63,400 nt of DNA from Phycisphaerales bacterium UBA7812 (GTDB lineage Bacteria; Planctomycetota; Phycisphaerae; Phycisphaerales; UBA1924): positions 3,016-66,415 of the forward strand of contig DLBY01000168.1 in assembly GCA_002480345.1 (NCBI GenBank), read 5' to 3'. A model generated the notes under the pieces. The model saw only the letters and a list, made by a program, of their open reading frames with translations. It did not search any database and was not told the origin of the DNA. Positions 25,388 to 33,763 of the stretch are shown here, in pieces. Numbering within the stretch: the first letter of the stretch is position 1; the number at the start of each line of letters is the position of its first letter. Position numbers and translations under genes: made by a program.

Positions 25388-26875
25388 ATGACCACGCGCA
25401 CCCTCGCCGCGTTCTGCACGCTCTTCGCCTGCGCCGCGTCCGCCGGCGCCCTGGCCGAGGAGGAGACCCGCACGCCCAACATCGTCCTGTTCTTCATCGA
25501 CGACATGGGCTACGCCGACCCCGCCTGCTACAACCCCGACCCGTCCTCGATGGGCTACGAGACCCCCAACATCGACCGTCTCGCGCGCGAGGGCGTCCGC
25601 TTCACCGACTTCTACGCCGCCCAGCCCGTCTGCTCCGCCTCCCGTGCCGCGATCCTCACCGGGTGCTATCCCAACCGCATCGGCATCCTCGGCGCCCTGG
25701 GGCCCAACGCGAAGCACGGGCTCAACCCCGACGAGACCACCCTCGCCGAGCTCTGCAAGTCACGCGGCTACGCGACCGCGATCTTCGGCAAGTGGCACCT
25801 CGGGCACCGCAAGCCCTTCCAGCCCACCAACCACGGCTTCGACGAATGGCTCGGCATCCCCTACTCCAACGACATGTGGCCCCTCCACCCCGCCTACGCC
25901 CACCTCCCCACCGACGCGCAGCGACGCAAGCAGGGCTACCCCGAACTCGCCGTCTACGCCGGCACCGCCGAGGAAGGCACCCGCATCATCGACCCCGAGG
26001 TCACCGGAGAAGACCAGGCGCAGTTCACCACCCGCTTTGGCACCCTCGCCGCCGACTTCATCACCCGCCACAAGGACCAGCCCTTCTTCGTCTACATCCC
26101 CCATCCCATGCCCCATGTCCCCCTCTTCGCGGGCGAGAAGTTCAAGGGCACGACCGATCGCGGCCTGTTCGGCGATGTCATCGAGGAGATCGACTGGACC
26201 GTCGGCCTCATCCTCGGCACCCTCGAACAGCACAGCCTCGATGACGACACCCTCGTCATCTTCACCACCGACAACGGGCCCTGGGTCTCCTACGGCACCC
26301 ACGCCGGCTCCGCCGAACCCCTCCGCGAAGCGAAGGGCACCACCTGGGACGGGGGCGTGCGCGTGCCCTGCCTCATGCGCTGGCCCGGCACGATCGACGC
26401 GGGCACCACGATCACCGAGCCCGCGATGACGATCGACCTGTTCCCCACGATCGCGAATCTGATCGGCGCCGAACTTCCCGATCCCGCCACACACCCGATC
26501 GACGGCAGGGACATCTGGCCCGTCATCACCGAGGCCGCCGACTCCCCTCACGACGCGCTCTACTTCTACTGGAACCGACACCTCCAGGCGGTCCGCAGCG
26601 GGGACTGGTCCCTCCACTTCCCCCACGCCTATCGCACGCTCAACGGGCGCGCCGGCGGCGACGACGGCACACCCGTCCCGTATGAACAGGCGACCACCGA
26701 ACTCGCCCTGTTCAATCTCCGCGACGACATCAGCCAGTCAAAGAACCTCGCCAGCGAGCACCCCGAGATCGTCGCACGCCTGAACGCGCTCGCCGACAAT
26801 GCCCGCGCCGAACTGGGCGACTCCTCGACCAACGCCGAGGGCGAGCGCCTCCGCCAGCCCGGCCGCGTGGACTGA
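25388..26875 (+). CDS. exported arylsulfatase-type sulfatase
   Basis: A 495-residue secreted sulfatase that hydrolyses sulfate esters, probably from sulfated polysaccharides. A signal peptide (1-23, ending AGALA) is followed by the metal-binding PNIVLFFIDDMGYADPACY (30-48), and the CSASRAAILTG motif (82-92) whose Cys82 would be converted to formylglycine by a maturase. GKWHLGHRKPF and TTDNGPWVSYGTH carry further active-site residues. The chain length and C-terminal subdomain are typical. The ATG at 25388 is chosen because GGAGG lies 6 bases upstream; the frame is open for nine more codons. No maturase (anSME or FGE) gene is present in this window. Confidence 0.95.
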   Translation: MTTRTLAAFCTLFACAASAGALAEEETRTPNIVLFFIDDMGYADPACYNPDPSSMGYETPNIDRLAREGVRFTDFYAAQPVCSASRAAILTGCYPNRIGILGALGPNAKHGLNPDETTLAELCKSRGYATAIFGKWHLGHRKPFQPTNHGFDEWLGIPYSNDMWPLHPAYAHLPTDAQRRKQGYPELAVYAGTAEEGTRIIDPEVTGEDQAQFTTRFGTLAADFITRHKDQPFFVYIPHPMPHVPLFAGEKFKGTTDRGLFGDVIEEIDWTVGLILGTLEQHSLDDDTLVIFTTDNGPWVSYGTHAGSAEPLREAKGTTWDGGVRVPCLMRWPGTIDAGTTITEPAMTIDLFPTIANLIGAELPDPATHPIDGRDIWPVITEAADSPHDALYFYWNRHLQAVRSGDWSLHFPHAYRTLNGRAGGDDGTPVPYEQATTELALFNLRDDISQSKNLASEHPEIVARLNALADNARAELGDSSTNAEGERLRQPGRVD

Positions 26876-27313
26876 ACGACTTCCGCCCTCTCCCAACACC
26901 GCGTTCAAAGCCGAGCGCTTCGCCCGCCTCAAGTGACGCGTGCTGCACGATCCGCGCACCCCGCCGCCGCCCCAACACACGAGCTCGATCGGAACATGTT
27001 TCAAGCACTCAATCGCCCACTTCGAAACGCGTTCCGGAACATCACCGGACGAGACCAGCACCACCCAAACAGGGGTTTCCAACGCGATCTGGTACAAACC
27101 AGAGGGGATCATAATTCTAACGAAATCTGACAAAACCGGCTGAAACACACTTATTTTGAGATTCCCTTCGAAACAGTTCCGGCAAAAGTACTTGAAACTG
27201 TTACGATCCAGGCGTCCCGTCGGCGGCGGGACACCTCCGCGGGAGCGAGGAGCCCCGGGAGAGAGAAGACCACCGCCGCGCCGCACAGGCGAAGTTCAAA
27301 AAGGGAGTCTGAA
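26876..27313. other. 438-base intergenic region upstream of a PEP-CTERM gene
   Basis: No protein-like reading frame is visible here. The middle (about 26990-27210) is clearly less G+C-rich than its surroundings and probably holds the promoter of the gene at 27314. A loose pair, TGACAA near 27127 and TATTTT 18 bases later, is the best candidate I see and is weak. A 6-bp hairpin, GTCCCG/CGGGAC, lies at 27214-27232 in the presumed leader. GGGAG is placed 6 bases before the ATG. Confidence 0.4.
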
Positions 27314-27913
27314 ATGATGAAGACCGCACTCATGATCGCCGCGATCGCCACCCCCGCCATCGCGGGCATCGAACTCACCAACAACGGCGGGTTCGAGGCC
27401 GGGGACACCTCCGGCTGGGAGTCCTTCCCCACCGCCAACTCGACCTTCCTGGTCACCAACGACGCCAACTCGGGCAGCTTCGCCGCCGAGGTCTTCAACA
27501 ACGACCTCGCCTCCGGCGCGGTCGTCAAGCAGGCCAACCTCGGCATCGGCGTCGTCAACGCGGGCGATGAGATCACCGTGTCCTTCGCCGCCAAGGGTGA
27601 GGGCGCCGTCGGCGGCGTCGCCTTCGCCGAGTTCTTCAGCGAGATCGACGGCGGCGGCACCTCGTCGGCCGAGATCCTCGGAGGCGCCCCCCTCGCCCTC
27701 ACCAGCGAGTGGCAGACCTTCACCTACACCGTCATCGCCGGCGCCGATGTCTCCGGAGGCGTCACCCTCCAGTTCGCCGCCGTCACAGGCGGGGCGCCCG
27801 GCAGCGTCTCCGTCCTCTTCCTCGACGATGTCTCCGTCAGCGTCATCCCCGCACCCGCGGGCGCGGCCCTGCTGGGCATGGGCGGCCTCGTCGCGATGCG
27901 TCGCCGCCGCTGA
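27314..27913 (+). CDS. exported carbohydrate-binding-like protein with PEP-CTERM-like tail
   Basis: A 199-residue secreted protein. A short signal peptide (1-17, ending AIAG) is followed by a beta-sandwich that reads like a family 4/9 carbohydrate-binding module. It opens with IELTNNGGFEAGDTSGWESFP, continues through a strand pattern such as SEWQTFTYTVIAGADVSGGV, and ends with VSVLFLDDVSVSVI. This N-x-GFE...GW opening is typical of CBM-type domains. The tail IPAPAGAALLGMGGLVAMRRRR is the PEP-CTERM-like sorting signal with PAPAG as the motif. A good ribosome site, GGGAG, lies 6 bases before the first of two adjacent ATGs. A strong hairpin follows the stop. It probably sits on the surface and binds a glycan, as inferred from the fold. 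Confidence 0.88.
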   Translation: MMKTALMIAAIATPAIAGIELTNNGGFEAGDTSGWESFPTANSTFLVTNDANSGSFAAEVFNNDLASGAVVKQANLGIGVVNAGDEITVSFAAKGEGAVGGVAFAEFFSEIDGGGTSSAEILGGAPLALTSEWQTFTYTVIAGADVSGGVTLQFAAVTGGAPGSVSVLFLDDVSVSVIPAPAGAALLGMGGLVAMRRRR

Positions 27914-27949
27914 TCGATCCGCACCGACAGCGATGACCCACAATCAAAC

Positions 27950-27977
27950 AGGCCCCGGCGCGAAACCGCCGGGGCCT
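27950..27977. terminator. bidirectional terminator between convergent genes
   Basis: An 11-bp perfect stem, AGGCCCCGGCG (27950-27960) with CGCCGGGGCCT (27967-27977), encloses the loop CGAAAC. It is flanked by AAACA on the left and GCTTTCGTT on the right. It lies between the rightward PEP-CTERM gene and the leftward aminopeptidase gene and can serve both. Confidence 0.85.
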
Positions 27978-28011
27978 GCTTTCGTTCAGATTCCAGCGAT
28001 CACCGTCGGGG

Positions 28012-29529
28012 TCAGGCACCCATCATCTCGACCACCTCCGCCGCGAGCCGCGCCCCGAAGCCCGTGGGCCCCGCGATGAACGGGCCCTTGTCGCGGTCCG
28101 TCGCGTGCACGCCCGCGATGTCGATGTGCGCCCAGGGGATGTCCTTGTCGACGAAGTAGCTCAGGAACGCGGCGCCCTGGATCGGGTGCGCCTCCCGCAC
28201 CGGCGCGCTGTTCACAATGTCCGCGATCGGGCTCTTCATCATCGCGTTGTACTCCGCGTGGTGCGGCAGACGCCACACCCGCTCGCCCGTCGCGGCGCCG
28301 CTGCACTCCACCGTCCCCCGAAGCGCCTCGTCGTCGCACCACAGGCCCGCGTACACCGAGCCCAGCGCCACCACGACGCCCCCCGTCAGCGTCGCGAAGT
28401 CCAGGATCGCCGCCGGCTTCTCCTTCTCGCACGCCCAGCACAACGCGTCCGCGAGCACGAGCCGCCCCTCCGCGTCGGTGTTCGTCACCTCGACGGTGAC
28501 ACCGTTCCGGAAAGTGATCACATCGTCGGGGCGGTACGCCTCGTCGCTGATCGAGTTCTCCGCGCACGCCAGCAGCGCCACGACCGGCACATTCGGCTTG
28601 ATCACCTTCCCGATGATCTCCATCGCGCCGAAGACGCCGCACCCGCCGTCCTTGTCGCGCTTCATCCCCTTCATCCCGCCGCCGACCTTGATCGACAGCC
28701 CCCCCGAGTCGTAAGTCATCGTCTTGCCGACCAGCACGATCGGCTTCGCGCCCCGTTTCGTGCGCGCCGGGGTGTACTCCAGCCGGATCAGGCAGGGCTT
28801 GTTCTCGCTCGCCTTGCCCACATTGATCAGCCCCGTCATCCGCTCGTCCTCGAGCTTCTTCCCGCTGATCACGGTGCATTTCAGGCCCGCCTTGCGCGCC
28901 ATCGCGCGAGCCTCCTTCGCCATCCAGTCGGGCGTCGCGATATTGGGCGGTGTCTGACTCAACCGCCGGGCGGTGTTGCTGCCCTCCGCCAGCCCCAGCC
29001 CCTTCTTCATGCCTCGGCTGAATGCCGTGTCGTCCGACCGCAGGCTCAGCTTCTCGCGCGCGCTCCGCGTCGTCGCGCTGCCCCGCAGGTCGTCGTAGGC
29101 CCAGCTCAGCAGGCCGAACGCCTCGCCCACGGCGCGCCCCGCGACCGCCGCCTCGACCTTGTCCGCCTTCGAGCGCCCGGTGTTGAGCACCCCGCCCAGC
29201 TCGATCTGCGCCGACTTTGCCTTGATCCGCGCCAGGCGACGCCCCACGGCGCCCATCGCGGTGCGCAGACGCTCGGGCCCGCTCGAACGGTCGAACCCCT
29301 CCTTGTCGCCCAGCCCCACGATGATCACCCGCTCGTGGTCCGCGTCCCAGCAGCGACCCTCCGCGATCGAGCCCAGCTCGCCCGTCGCCTCCGCGAGCGC
29401 CGCGGCTTCCTTCATCGACCCGTCCGGGTCCAGCCGCGCCGTCGCGCGATCGAGCGATTCGCCCTGGAACTGACCAACGACAAGGACCTGCGCGTTCCCG
29501 CGCGCACCGACACGGACCGACTCGAACAT
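28012..29529 (-). CDS. pepA: leucyl aminopeptidase, family M17
   Basis: A 505-residue cytosolic M17 aminopeptidase, a hexameric two-metal enzyme that removes N-terminal residues from peptides. The catalytic domain shows VGKTMTYDSGGLSIK with both lysines and the Asp metal ligand, GMKGMKRDKDGGCG with the aligned Asp, and the family signature NTDAEGRLVLADAL with the Asp and Glu ligands. The usual GKGxTFDSGG wording is changed to GKTMTYDSGG, but no ligand is lost. The N-terminal regulatory domain (about 1-170) is present. The ATG has GGAAGGAG upstream at a good distance. The CBS protein gene lies 94 bases upstream in the same direction and may share a transcript. Confidence 0.95.
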   Translation of the reverse strand: MFESVRVGARGNAQVLVVGQFQGESLDRATARLDPDGSMKEAAALAEATGELGSIAEGRCWDADHERVIIVGLGDKEGFDRSSGPERLRTAMGAVGRRLARIKAKSAQIELGGVLNTGRSKADKVEAAVAGRAVGEAFGLLSWAYDDLRGSATTRSAREKLSLRSDDTAFSRGMKKGLGLAEGSNTARRLSQTPPNIATPDWMAKEARAMARKAGLKCTVISGKKLEDERMTGLINVGKASENKPCLIRLEYTPARTKRGAKPIVLVGKTMTYDSGGLSIKVGGGMKGMKRDKDGGCGVFGAMEIIGKVIKPNVPVVALLACAENSISDEAYRPDDVITFRNGVTVEVTNTDAEGRLVLADALCWACEKEKPAAILDFATLTGGVVVALGSVYAGLWCDDEALRGTVECSGAATGERVWRLPHHAEYNAMMKSPIADIVNSAPVREAHPIQGAAFLSYFVDKDIPWAHIDIAGVHATDRDKGPFIAGPTGFGARLAAEVVEMMGA

Positions 29530-29623
29530 GGGGTCTCCTTCCTGCTGACAGGAAGAGCACCATATCCGCGCCGCCGCGAGCGCGCACCGATCGCGCCCGG
29601 ACCGCCCGGCGCGCCGGGTTCGC

Positions 29624-30058
29624 TCAGGCCGCCTCGCCCAGACCCGAGTCCTTGAGGATGTCCACCGTCACCCGCGCCAGATCACGGATCGTCAGGATGC
29701 CCTCGACCCGCCCCCCGTCACCGATGACCGGCAGGCACCCGATCCGTTCACGGATCATCAGGTCGCCCGCCTCAGCGAGCGTGGTGTCGGGCGTCACCGT
29801 CCGCAGGTGCCGGCTCATCACCTGGTGCACCTTCCGCTGCAGCCGTGCGATGTCGCGCGTCTGCTCGCTCATCTTCCCGATGAACGGGCTGAGATTCTGC
29901 AGCAGGTCGCGGTCGGAGAGCACGCCAACCGCCTCCCCGTTCTCCGTCACCACCAGGTGGTGGAACGCCGCCGCCTCGAACACCTGCTGCACATCGCCGA
30001 GCGTCGCGTCCATCGAAATCGTGATCACATGACTCGTCATCGCGTCGCGCACAAGCAT
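29624..30058 (-). CDS. CBS domain pair protein
   Basis: A 144-residue cytoplasmic protein made of two CBS domains, which together form a Bateman module that usually senses adenosine nucleotides or a related ligand. CBS1 is VRDAMTSHVITISMDATLGDVQQVFEAAAFHHLVVTENGEAVGVLSDRDLL (about 3-53). CBS2 runs from VHQVMSRHLRTVTPDTTLAEAGDLMIRERIGCLPVIGDGGRVEGILTIRDL (about 77-127). The repeated G(V/I)L(S/T)xRDL endings are the hallmark. No catalytic domain is attached, so it probably regulates another protein. The start at 30058 is supported by GGAGG 7 bases upstream. Its regulatory partner is unknown. Confidence 0.93.
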   Translation of the reverse strand: MLVRDAMTSHVITISMDATLGDVQQVFEAAAFHHLVVTENGEAVGVLSDRDLLQNLSPFIGKMSEQTRDIARLQRKVHQVMSRHLRTVTPDTTLAEAGDLMIRERIGCLPVIGDGGRVEGILTIRDLARVTVDILKDSGLGEAA

Positions 30059-30321
30059 CGCAAGGCCTCCTCGGTCGCCGCGGGTCAGACCGTCGCCCGA
30101 AGGCACCGCCGAACCCGGGACACACCGAAGAATTCATCGGCCGGAACGCGCACCGAGCCCATCGAACCCCCACGAACCCGCCACAGTCGAGGAACGAAAG
30201 ACGAACTTTCTTCCCGTTTCGGATGCACAACCCCCTATCCGTGGTACTTTTCCGGGGACACCCGCGACCCGACTGCCCGAGCACAACACACGCCCACCGC
30301 CCCCGGCTGGAGTCCCGCAGG

Positions 30322-30948
30322 ATGACACGACGAACCCCCGCGCTCGCCGCCGCGATTCCTGTAACCGCCCTCGCCAGCACCGCGGGCGCCGACCTCATCG
30401 AGGTCGCCGGGTCCGCGACCGTCGGCAACAGCCAGCAACCGAATGTCCTCTTCCGCTTCGTCTACGACACGCAGGCCGAGCCCGATTTCTTCAGCCAGTT
30501 CTTCGACGACGCGGACACCTACCCCGTCGTCGAGGCGTTCTTCCAGATCAGCGATTGGTCCACCACCCGCGCCGATCTTGTGAACCTCAGCGTCTGGGAC
30601 GGCTACAACGGCATCGACCGGATCGAATTCAGCTTCGCGAGCGAGCTCGTGGGCGATCCGATCGACCGCCGACGCTTCGAAGTGAACCTCGTCGATCCGA
30701 CCCGCACCGCGCTCAGCAGCACCGCGCCCCCGCACCCCGATGACTTCGCGATCGACGACTTCGCGCAGCAGAACGGGAACTTCAGGAGCTGGAACGGCAT
30801 CAACGAGCCCGGCTATTTCCGCACACCGTTCGACATCGACTTCATCCTCTTCCGCGTCGTCCCGGCGCCCGGCGCCGCGCTCGTGCTCCCCGCGACAGCC
30901 CTCCTCGCCGCACGCCGACGCCGACCCGGCGCGTATCGTCCCGCATGA
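30322..30948 (+). CDS. exported protein with PEP-CTERM-like tail
   Basis: A 208-residue secreted protein of unknown function with a signal peptide (1-24, ending TAGA), a beta-rich body (for example NVLFRFVYDTQAEPDFFSQFF), and a C-terminal sorting tail VVPAPGAALVLPATALLAARRRR. Eight further residues follow the arginines, longer than usual for this signal. The ATG at 30322 is chosen because it opens the signal peptide; an in-frame ATG at 30223 would add 33 residues without signal character. Its last four bases (ATGA) overlap the start of the HIT-family gene. This is an odd coupling between an exported protein and a cytoplasmic nucleotide enzyme. Confidence 0.8.
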   Translation: MTRRTPALAAAIPVTALASTAGADLIEVAGSATVGNSQQPNVLFRFVYDTQAEPDFFSQFFDDADTYPVVEAFFQISDWSTTRADLVNLSVWDGYNGIDRIEFSFASELVGDPIDRRRFEVNLVDPTRTALSSTAPPHPDDFAIDDFAQQNGNFRSWNGINEPGYFRTPFDIDFILFRVVPAPGAALVLPATALLAARRRRPGAYRPA

Positions 30949-31538
30949 GCACGCCCGCCGACCCGCACGGCTCCCCGCACAACGATGCCCCCGCCCACCC
31001 CGAGACGATCTGGGCGCCCTGGCGCCTGCAGTACCTCGAGACGCTCGACGAGGACCCCGCGCCCAAGCCGAAGCCCAAGGCCGACGCGGAACCCCCCAAG
31101 CCCCAGTCCTGTTTCCTGTCTGACTACTGGAACGACCCCGCGTCCGACGAGCGGAACCATGTCCTCGTGCGCACCCAGCACGGCATGATCATGCTCAACG
31201 CGTTCCCCTACGCGAACGGACACCTGCTCGTCGCGCTGGGCGAGGGCCGACCCCGCCTGCTGGATTACACCGAGGAGCAGCGCGCCCATCTCTGGTCGCT
31301 CGTGGACCGCGCCGCGGACCTCGTCGAGCGGGCCCTTGAGCCGCAGGGCATCAACATCGGCATCAACCAGGGCCGCGCCGCGGGCGCAGGCGTCCCGGGA
31401 CACCTCCATGTCCACCTCGTCCCGCGCTGGGGCGGGGATGTGAATTTCATCACCACCGTGGGGCAGGTCCGCGTCATCCCCTCATCGCTCGAAGCGATGG
31501 CATCGCGGTATCGGCGCGCGATCGGCGCTATGGACTGA
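30945..31538 (+). CDS. HIT family hydrolase/phosphorylase (Ap4A phosphorylase-like)
   Basis: A 197-residue cytoplasmic histidine-triad protein. The triad HLHVHLVPR places the catalytic residues at His153, His155 and His157. The N-terminal IWAPWRLQYL motif (about 22-31) is the mark of the mycobacterial Ap4A phosphorylase-like branch, which degrades diadenosine tetraphosphate. LNAFPYANGHLLV is another conserved HIT segment. An unusual Lys/Pro-rich stretch, PAPKPKPKADAEPPKP, at about 38-53 interrupts the N-terminal region. The start overlaps the stop of the upstream PEP-CTERM gene (ATGA). The exact substrate is inferred from the subfamily. Confidence 0.93.
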   Translation: MSTPADPHGSPHNDAPAHPETIWAPWRLQYLETLDEDPAPKPKPKADAEPPKPQSCFLSDYWNDPASDERNHVLVRTQHGMIMLNAFPYANGHLLVALGEGRPRLLDYTEEQRAHLWSLVDRAADLVERALEPQGINIGINQGRAAGAGVPGHLHVHLVPRWGGDVNFITTVGQVRVIPSSLEAMASRYRRAIGAMD

Positions 31539-31580
31539 CCCGTCGACCAATCGAATTTGTGGGCGGTCTCGCGGGCGGCC

Positions 31581-31943
31581 TCAGGCGGCCTGCGCCATCC
31601 CGGTGTCCAGCCCCACGCGGTACCCGACCCGCTCGCCCTGCGCATCGCGGACCTCGACGCAGCGCGCCACCACGCCCGCACGCGCCGGGACCTCGGGAAG
31701 CCCGATGAACACACGCACGAACGCGCCGGGCTCGATCGGGTTGTCCGTCAGGACACCCAGCCCGCACGCGCTCGAATCAGCGAGCCGCACCGACGCGATC
31801 GCGTGCGCGCCGTTGCACCCCACCACATCGGCCATCGCGCCCCCCGACGCCGCGTACCGGGGCACGCGCCGACGCTCCAGACGGATCGAGGCACCATCTC
31901 CGACCAGCCCCAGCGAGGGGCCCGGTTCCCTGGGCATCTGCAT
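31581..31943 (-). CDS. PilZ domain protein
   Basis: A 120-residue cytoplasmic protein consisting almost entirely of a PilZ-like domain, the c-di-GMP receptor fold. The ligand motif RxxxR appears as RLERRRVPRY (about 22-31). The second motif, usually (D/N)xSxxG, appears as DSSACGLGV (about 55-63). They are followed by strands that include FVRVFI and end with YRVGLDTG. The ATG at 31943 is chosen because GAAGG lies 6 bases upstream. A c-di-GMP response linked to surface polysaccharide or adhesion would fit the neighbourhood, but the sequence does not show a partner. Confidence 0.8.
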   Translation of the reverse strand: MQMPREPGPSLGLVGDGASIRLERRRVPRYAASGGAMADVVGCNGAHAIASVRLADSSACGLGVLTDNPIEPGAFVRVFIGLPEVPARAGVVARCVEVRDAQGERVGYRVGLDTGMAQAA

Positions 31944-32076
31944 GATGGTCCTTCCATGGACTCGCGTCGGCCCCTCCCAGAACCAACGCCGGCGCGGGCC
32001 TCCGAGCCCGGGCCATCGTGACATCAGTCCCATCGACACAGAACGGAAGGCCGCTCACGCGCGCACGAACAAAGCC

Positions 32077-32094
32077 GCCCGACTTCCGTCGGGC
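32077..32094 (-). terminator. terminator after the DAHP synthase gene
   Basis: GCCCGAC and GTCGGGC form a 7-bp perfect stem; on the minus strand the loop is GGAA. The minus strand continues GGCTTTGTT. It lies 42 bases past the stop of the leftward DAHP synthase gene. The T-run is interrupted, so efficiency is uncertain. Confidence 0.55.
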
Positions 32095-32135
32095 CCTGCG
32101 GGATGCCACCCCGTTCGGGGTTGACCGATTCCCGA

Positions 32136-33521
32136 TCAGATCCCGCGGATCCGCCCCGCGAGCCGGAACGCGAGTTCCAGGCTCTGCTGATAGTTCAGCC
32201 GCGGATCGCAGGGCGACGCGTAGTTTTCGTGCAGGTCGTCCTCGCCCGGCCCCGACGACCCCCCCACGCATTCGGTGACATCCTCGCCCGTGAGCTCGAA
32301 GTGCACCCCACCGAGGTGGGTCCCCACCCGGTCGTGGATATCGAGCGACTGCTCGAGCTCCGCGAGGATGTCGTCGAAGTCCCGCGTCTTGATCCCCGCC
32401 TGCGTCTTGATCCCGTTGCCGTGCATCGGATCGCTCGCCCAGAGGACGGGCTCCCCGGACGCCGCGACGCCCTCGAGGATCGGTGCCAGCCGCTCCCCGA
32501 CATGCGCCGCCCCCATGCGCACGATGAGCATCACCTTCCCGGGCTGCTTCCCCGGGTTGAGCGTGCGCACGAGTTCGACCACGCCCTCGGGGTCCGCGGT
32601 CGGCCCGATCTTGACCCCCACCGGGTTCTCGATCCCCCGGAAGAACTCGACATGCGCCCCGTCGATCTGCCGCGTCCGCTCCCCGATCCAGGGCAGGTGC
32701 GTCGTCAGGCAGTACCACCCCTCCCGGCGCGGCACCCGGCGCGTCTGCGCCGATTCGTACAGGAGGTTCAGCCCCTCGTGGCTCGTGAAGAACTCCACCC
32801 GGCTCAGCTCCTCGACCTTCTGCTCGCCCAGCGCCTCCATGAACCGCAGCCCGTCCGCCACGGTGTCGCGCATCCGCTCGTACTGCGCCCGGCGCTCCGG
32901 GGTGAGCCCCGCGTGCTCCATGAACCGCAGATCCCAGTGGTCGGGGTGGTGGATATCCGCGAACCCGCCGTCAAGCAGCGAGCGGATGAAATTGAGCGTC
33001 ATCGCCGCATGCTGATAGCCGCGCACCATGAGGTGGGGGTCGGGACGGCGCGCGTCGGGGTCGAAGTCCGCAGCGTTGACGAGGTCGCCGAAGTAGCTGG
33101 GCAGCTCGATCTCGTGCCCTCCCAGCACGCCCTTCTCGGTGGGGCTGGACCGGGGCTTGGCATACTGCCCCGCGAACCGCCCGACGCGGGTCACCGGTCG
33201 CCGGAGCCCGTGGATGAGCACGAGGCTCATCTGCAGCAGGATCTTGAGCTTCGCGGTGATGACCTCGGGGCGGCAGTCCGCCAGCGTCTCGGCGCAATCC
33301 CCGCCCTGGAGGATGAACCGCTTGCCCTGCTGCGCCTGAGCGATCTCGTCCTTGAGCCGCTCGATCTCGTAGCTGGTCACCAGGGGCGGCAGGCTCGCGA
33401 GCTTCTCCCGTGCGCGCTCGACCGCGTCGCGGTCCTCGTAGCGCACCTGCTGCGCCTCGAGGCGGGACCGCCAGGACTCGGGAGACCACTCGCTCTGCTG
33501 CTCGGCCGATTCGGAACGCAT
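32136..33521 (-). CDS. class II 3-deoxy-7-phosphoheptulonate (DAHP) synthase
   Basis: A 461-residue cytoplasmic enzyme that joins phosphoenolpyruvate and erythrose 4-phosphate, the first step of aromatic amino acid synthesis. It belongs to class II (plant and mycobacterial type), shown by WSPESWRSRLEAQQVRYEDRDA at the N-terminus, FILQGGDCAE with the metal-binding Cys, RVGRFAGQYAKPRSS, the FFTSHEGLNL motif, MLIVRMGAAHVGERLAPIL, and DPMHGNG. The length is typical. The ATG at 33521 is chosen because it starts just before the WSPESWR motif; only a weak GAGA element lies upstream. No other shikimate genes are nearby. The 242-base gap upstream is shared with the divergent histone-like gene. Confidence 0.96.
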   Translation of the reverse strand: MRSESAEQQSEWSPESWRSRLEAQQVRYEDRDAVERAREKLASLPPLVTSYEIERLKDEIAQAQQGKRFILQGGDCAETLADCRPEVITAKLKILLQMSLVLIHGLRRPVTRVGRFAGQYAKPRSSPTEKGVLGGHEIELPSYFGDLVNAADFDPDARRPDPHLMVRGYQHAAMTLNFIRSLLDGGFADIHHPDHWDLRFMEHAGLTPERRAQYERMRDTVADGLRFMEALGEQKVEELSRVEFFTSHEGLNLLYESAQTRRVPRREGWYCLTTHLPWIGERTRQIDGAHVEFFRGIENPVGVKIGPTADPEGVVELVRTLNPGKQPGKVMLIVRMGAAHVGERLAPILEGVAASGEPVLWASDPMHGNGIKTQAGIKTRDFDDILAELEQSLDIHDRVGTHLGGVHFELTGEDVTECVGGSSGPGEDDLHENYASPCDPRLNYQQSLELAFRLAGRIRGI

Positions 33522-33763
33522 AAGTAAGGTCTCGCCGCCTGTGCACACACCACTTCGGGGCACCCGCCCGAGCGGGATTGTTCGGCTCACGCGCGCGCGG
33601 ATCGCCCCCGGGCTTGAAAAATCGGCCCATCAATCTTCGATCATCACCCGATCAGCCGTTTCCTCACTTCTTTGGGGCTGGGAGTCATGTTCTGTGCGCG
33701 TCAGGCCGATAGCCGACCCCACAGGTTTTTGGACCAAGACCAACTTCTCCAGGAGAACGAATC

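Noticed and set aside
28012..29529. Suspected loss of a metal ligand in the leucyl aminopeptidase (KRDKDGG in place of the usual YDMCG).
   Set aside because: Ungapped alignment by eye against the family pattern keeps the Asp in register, so all ligands seem present.
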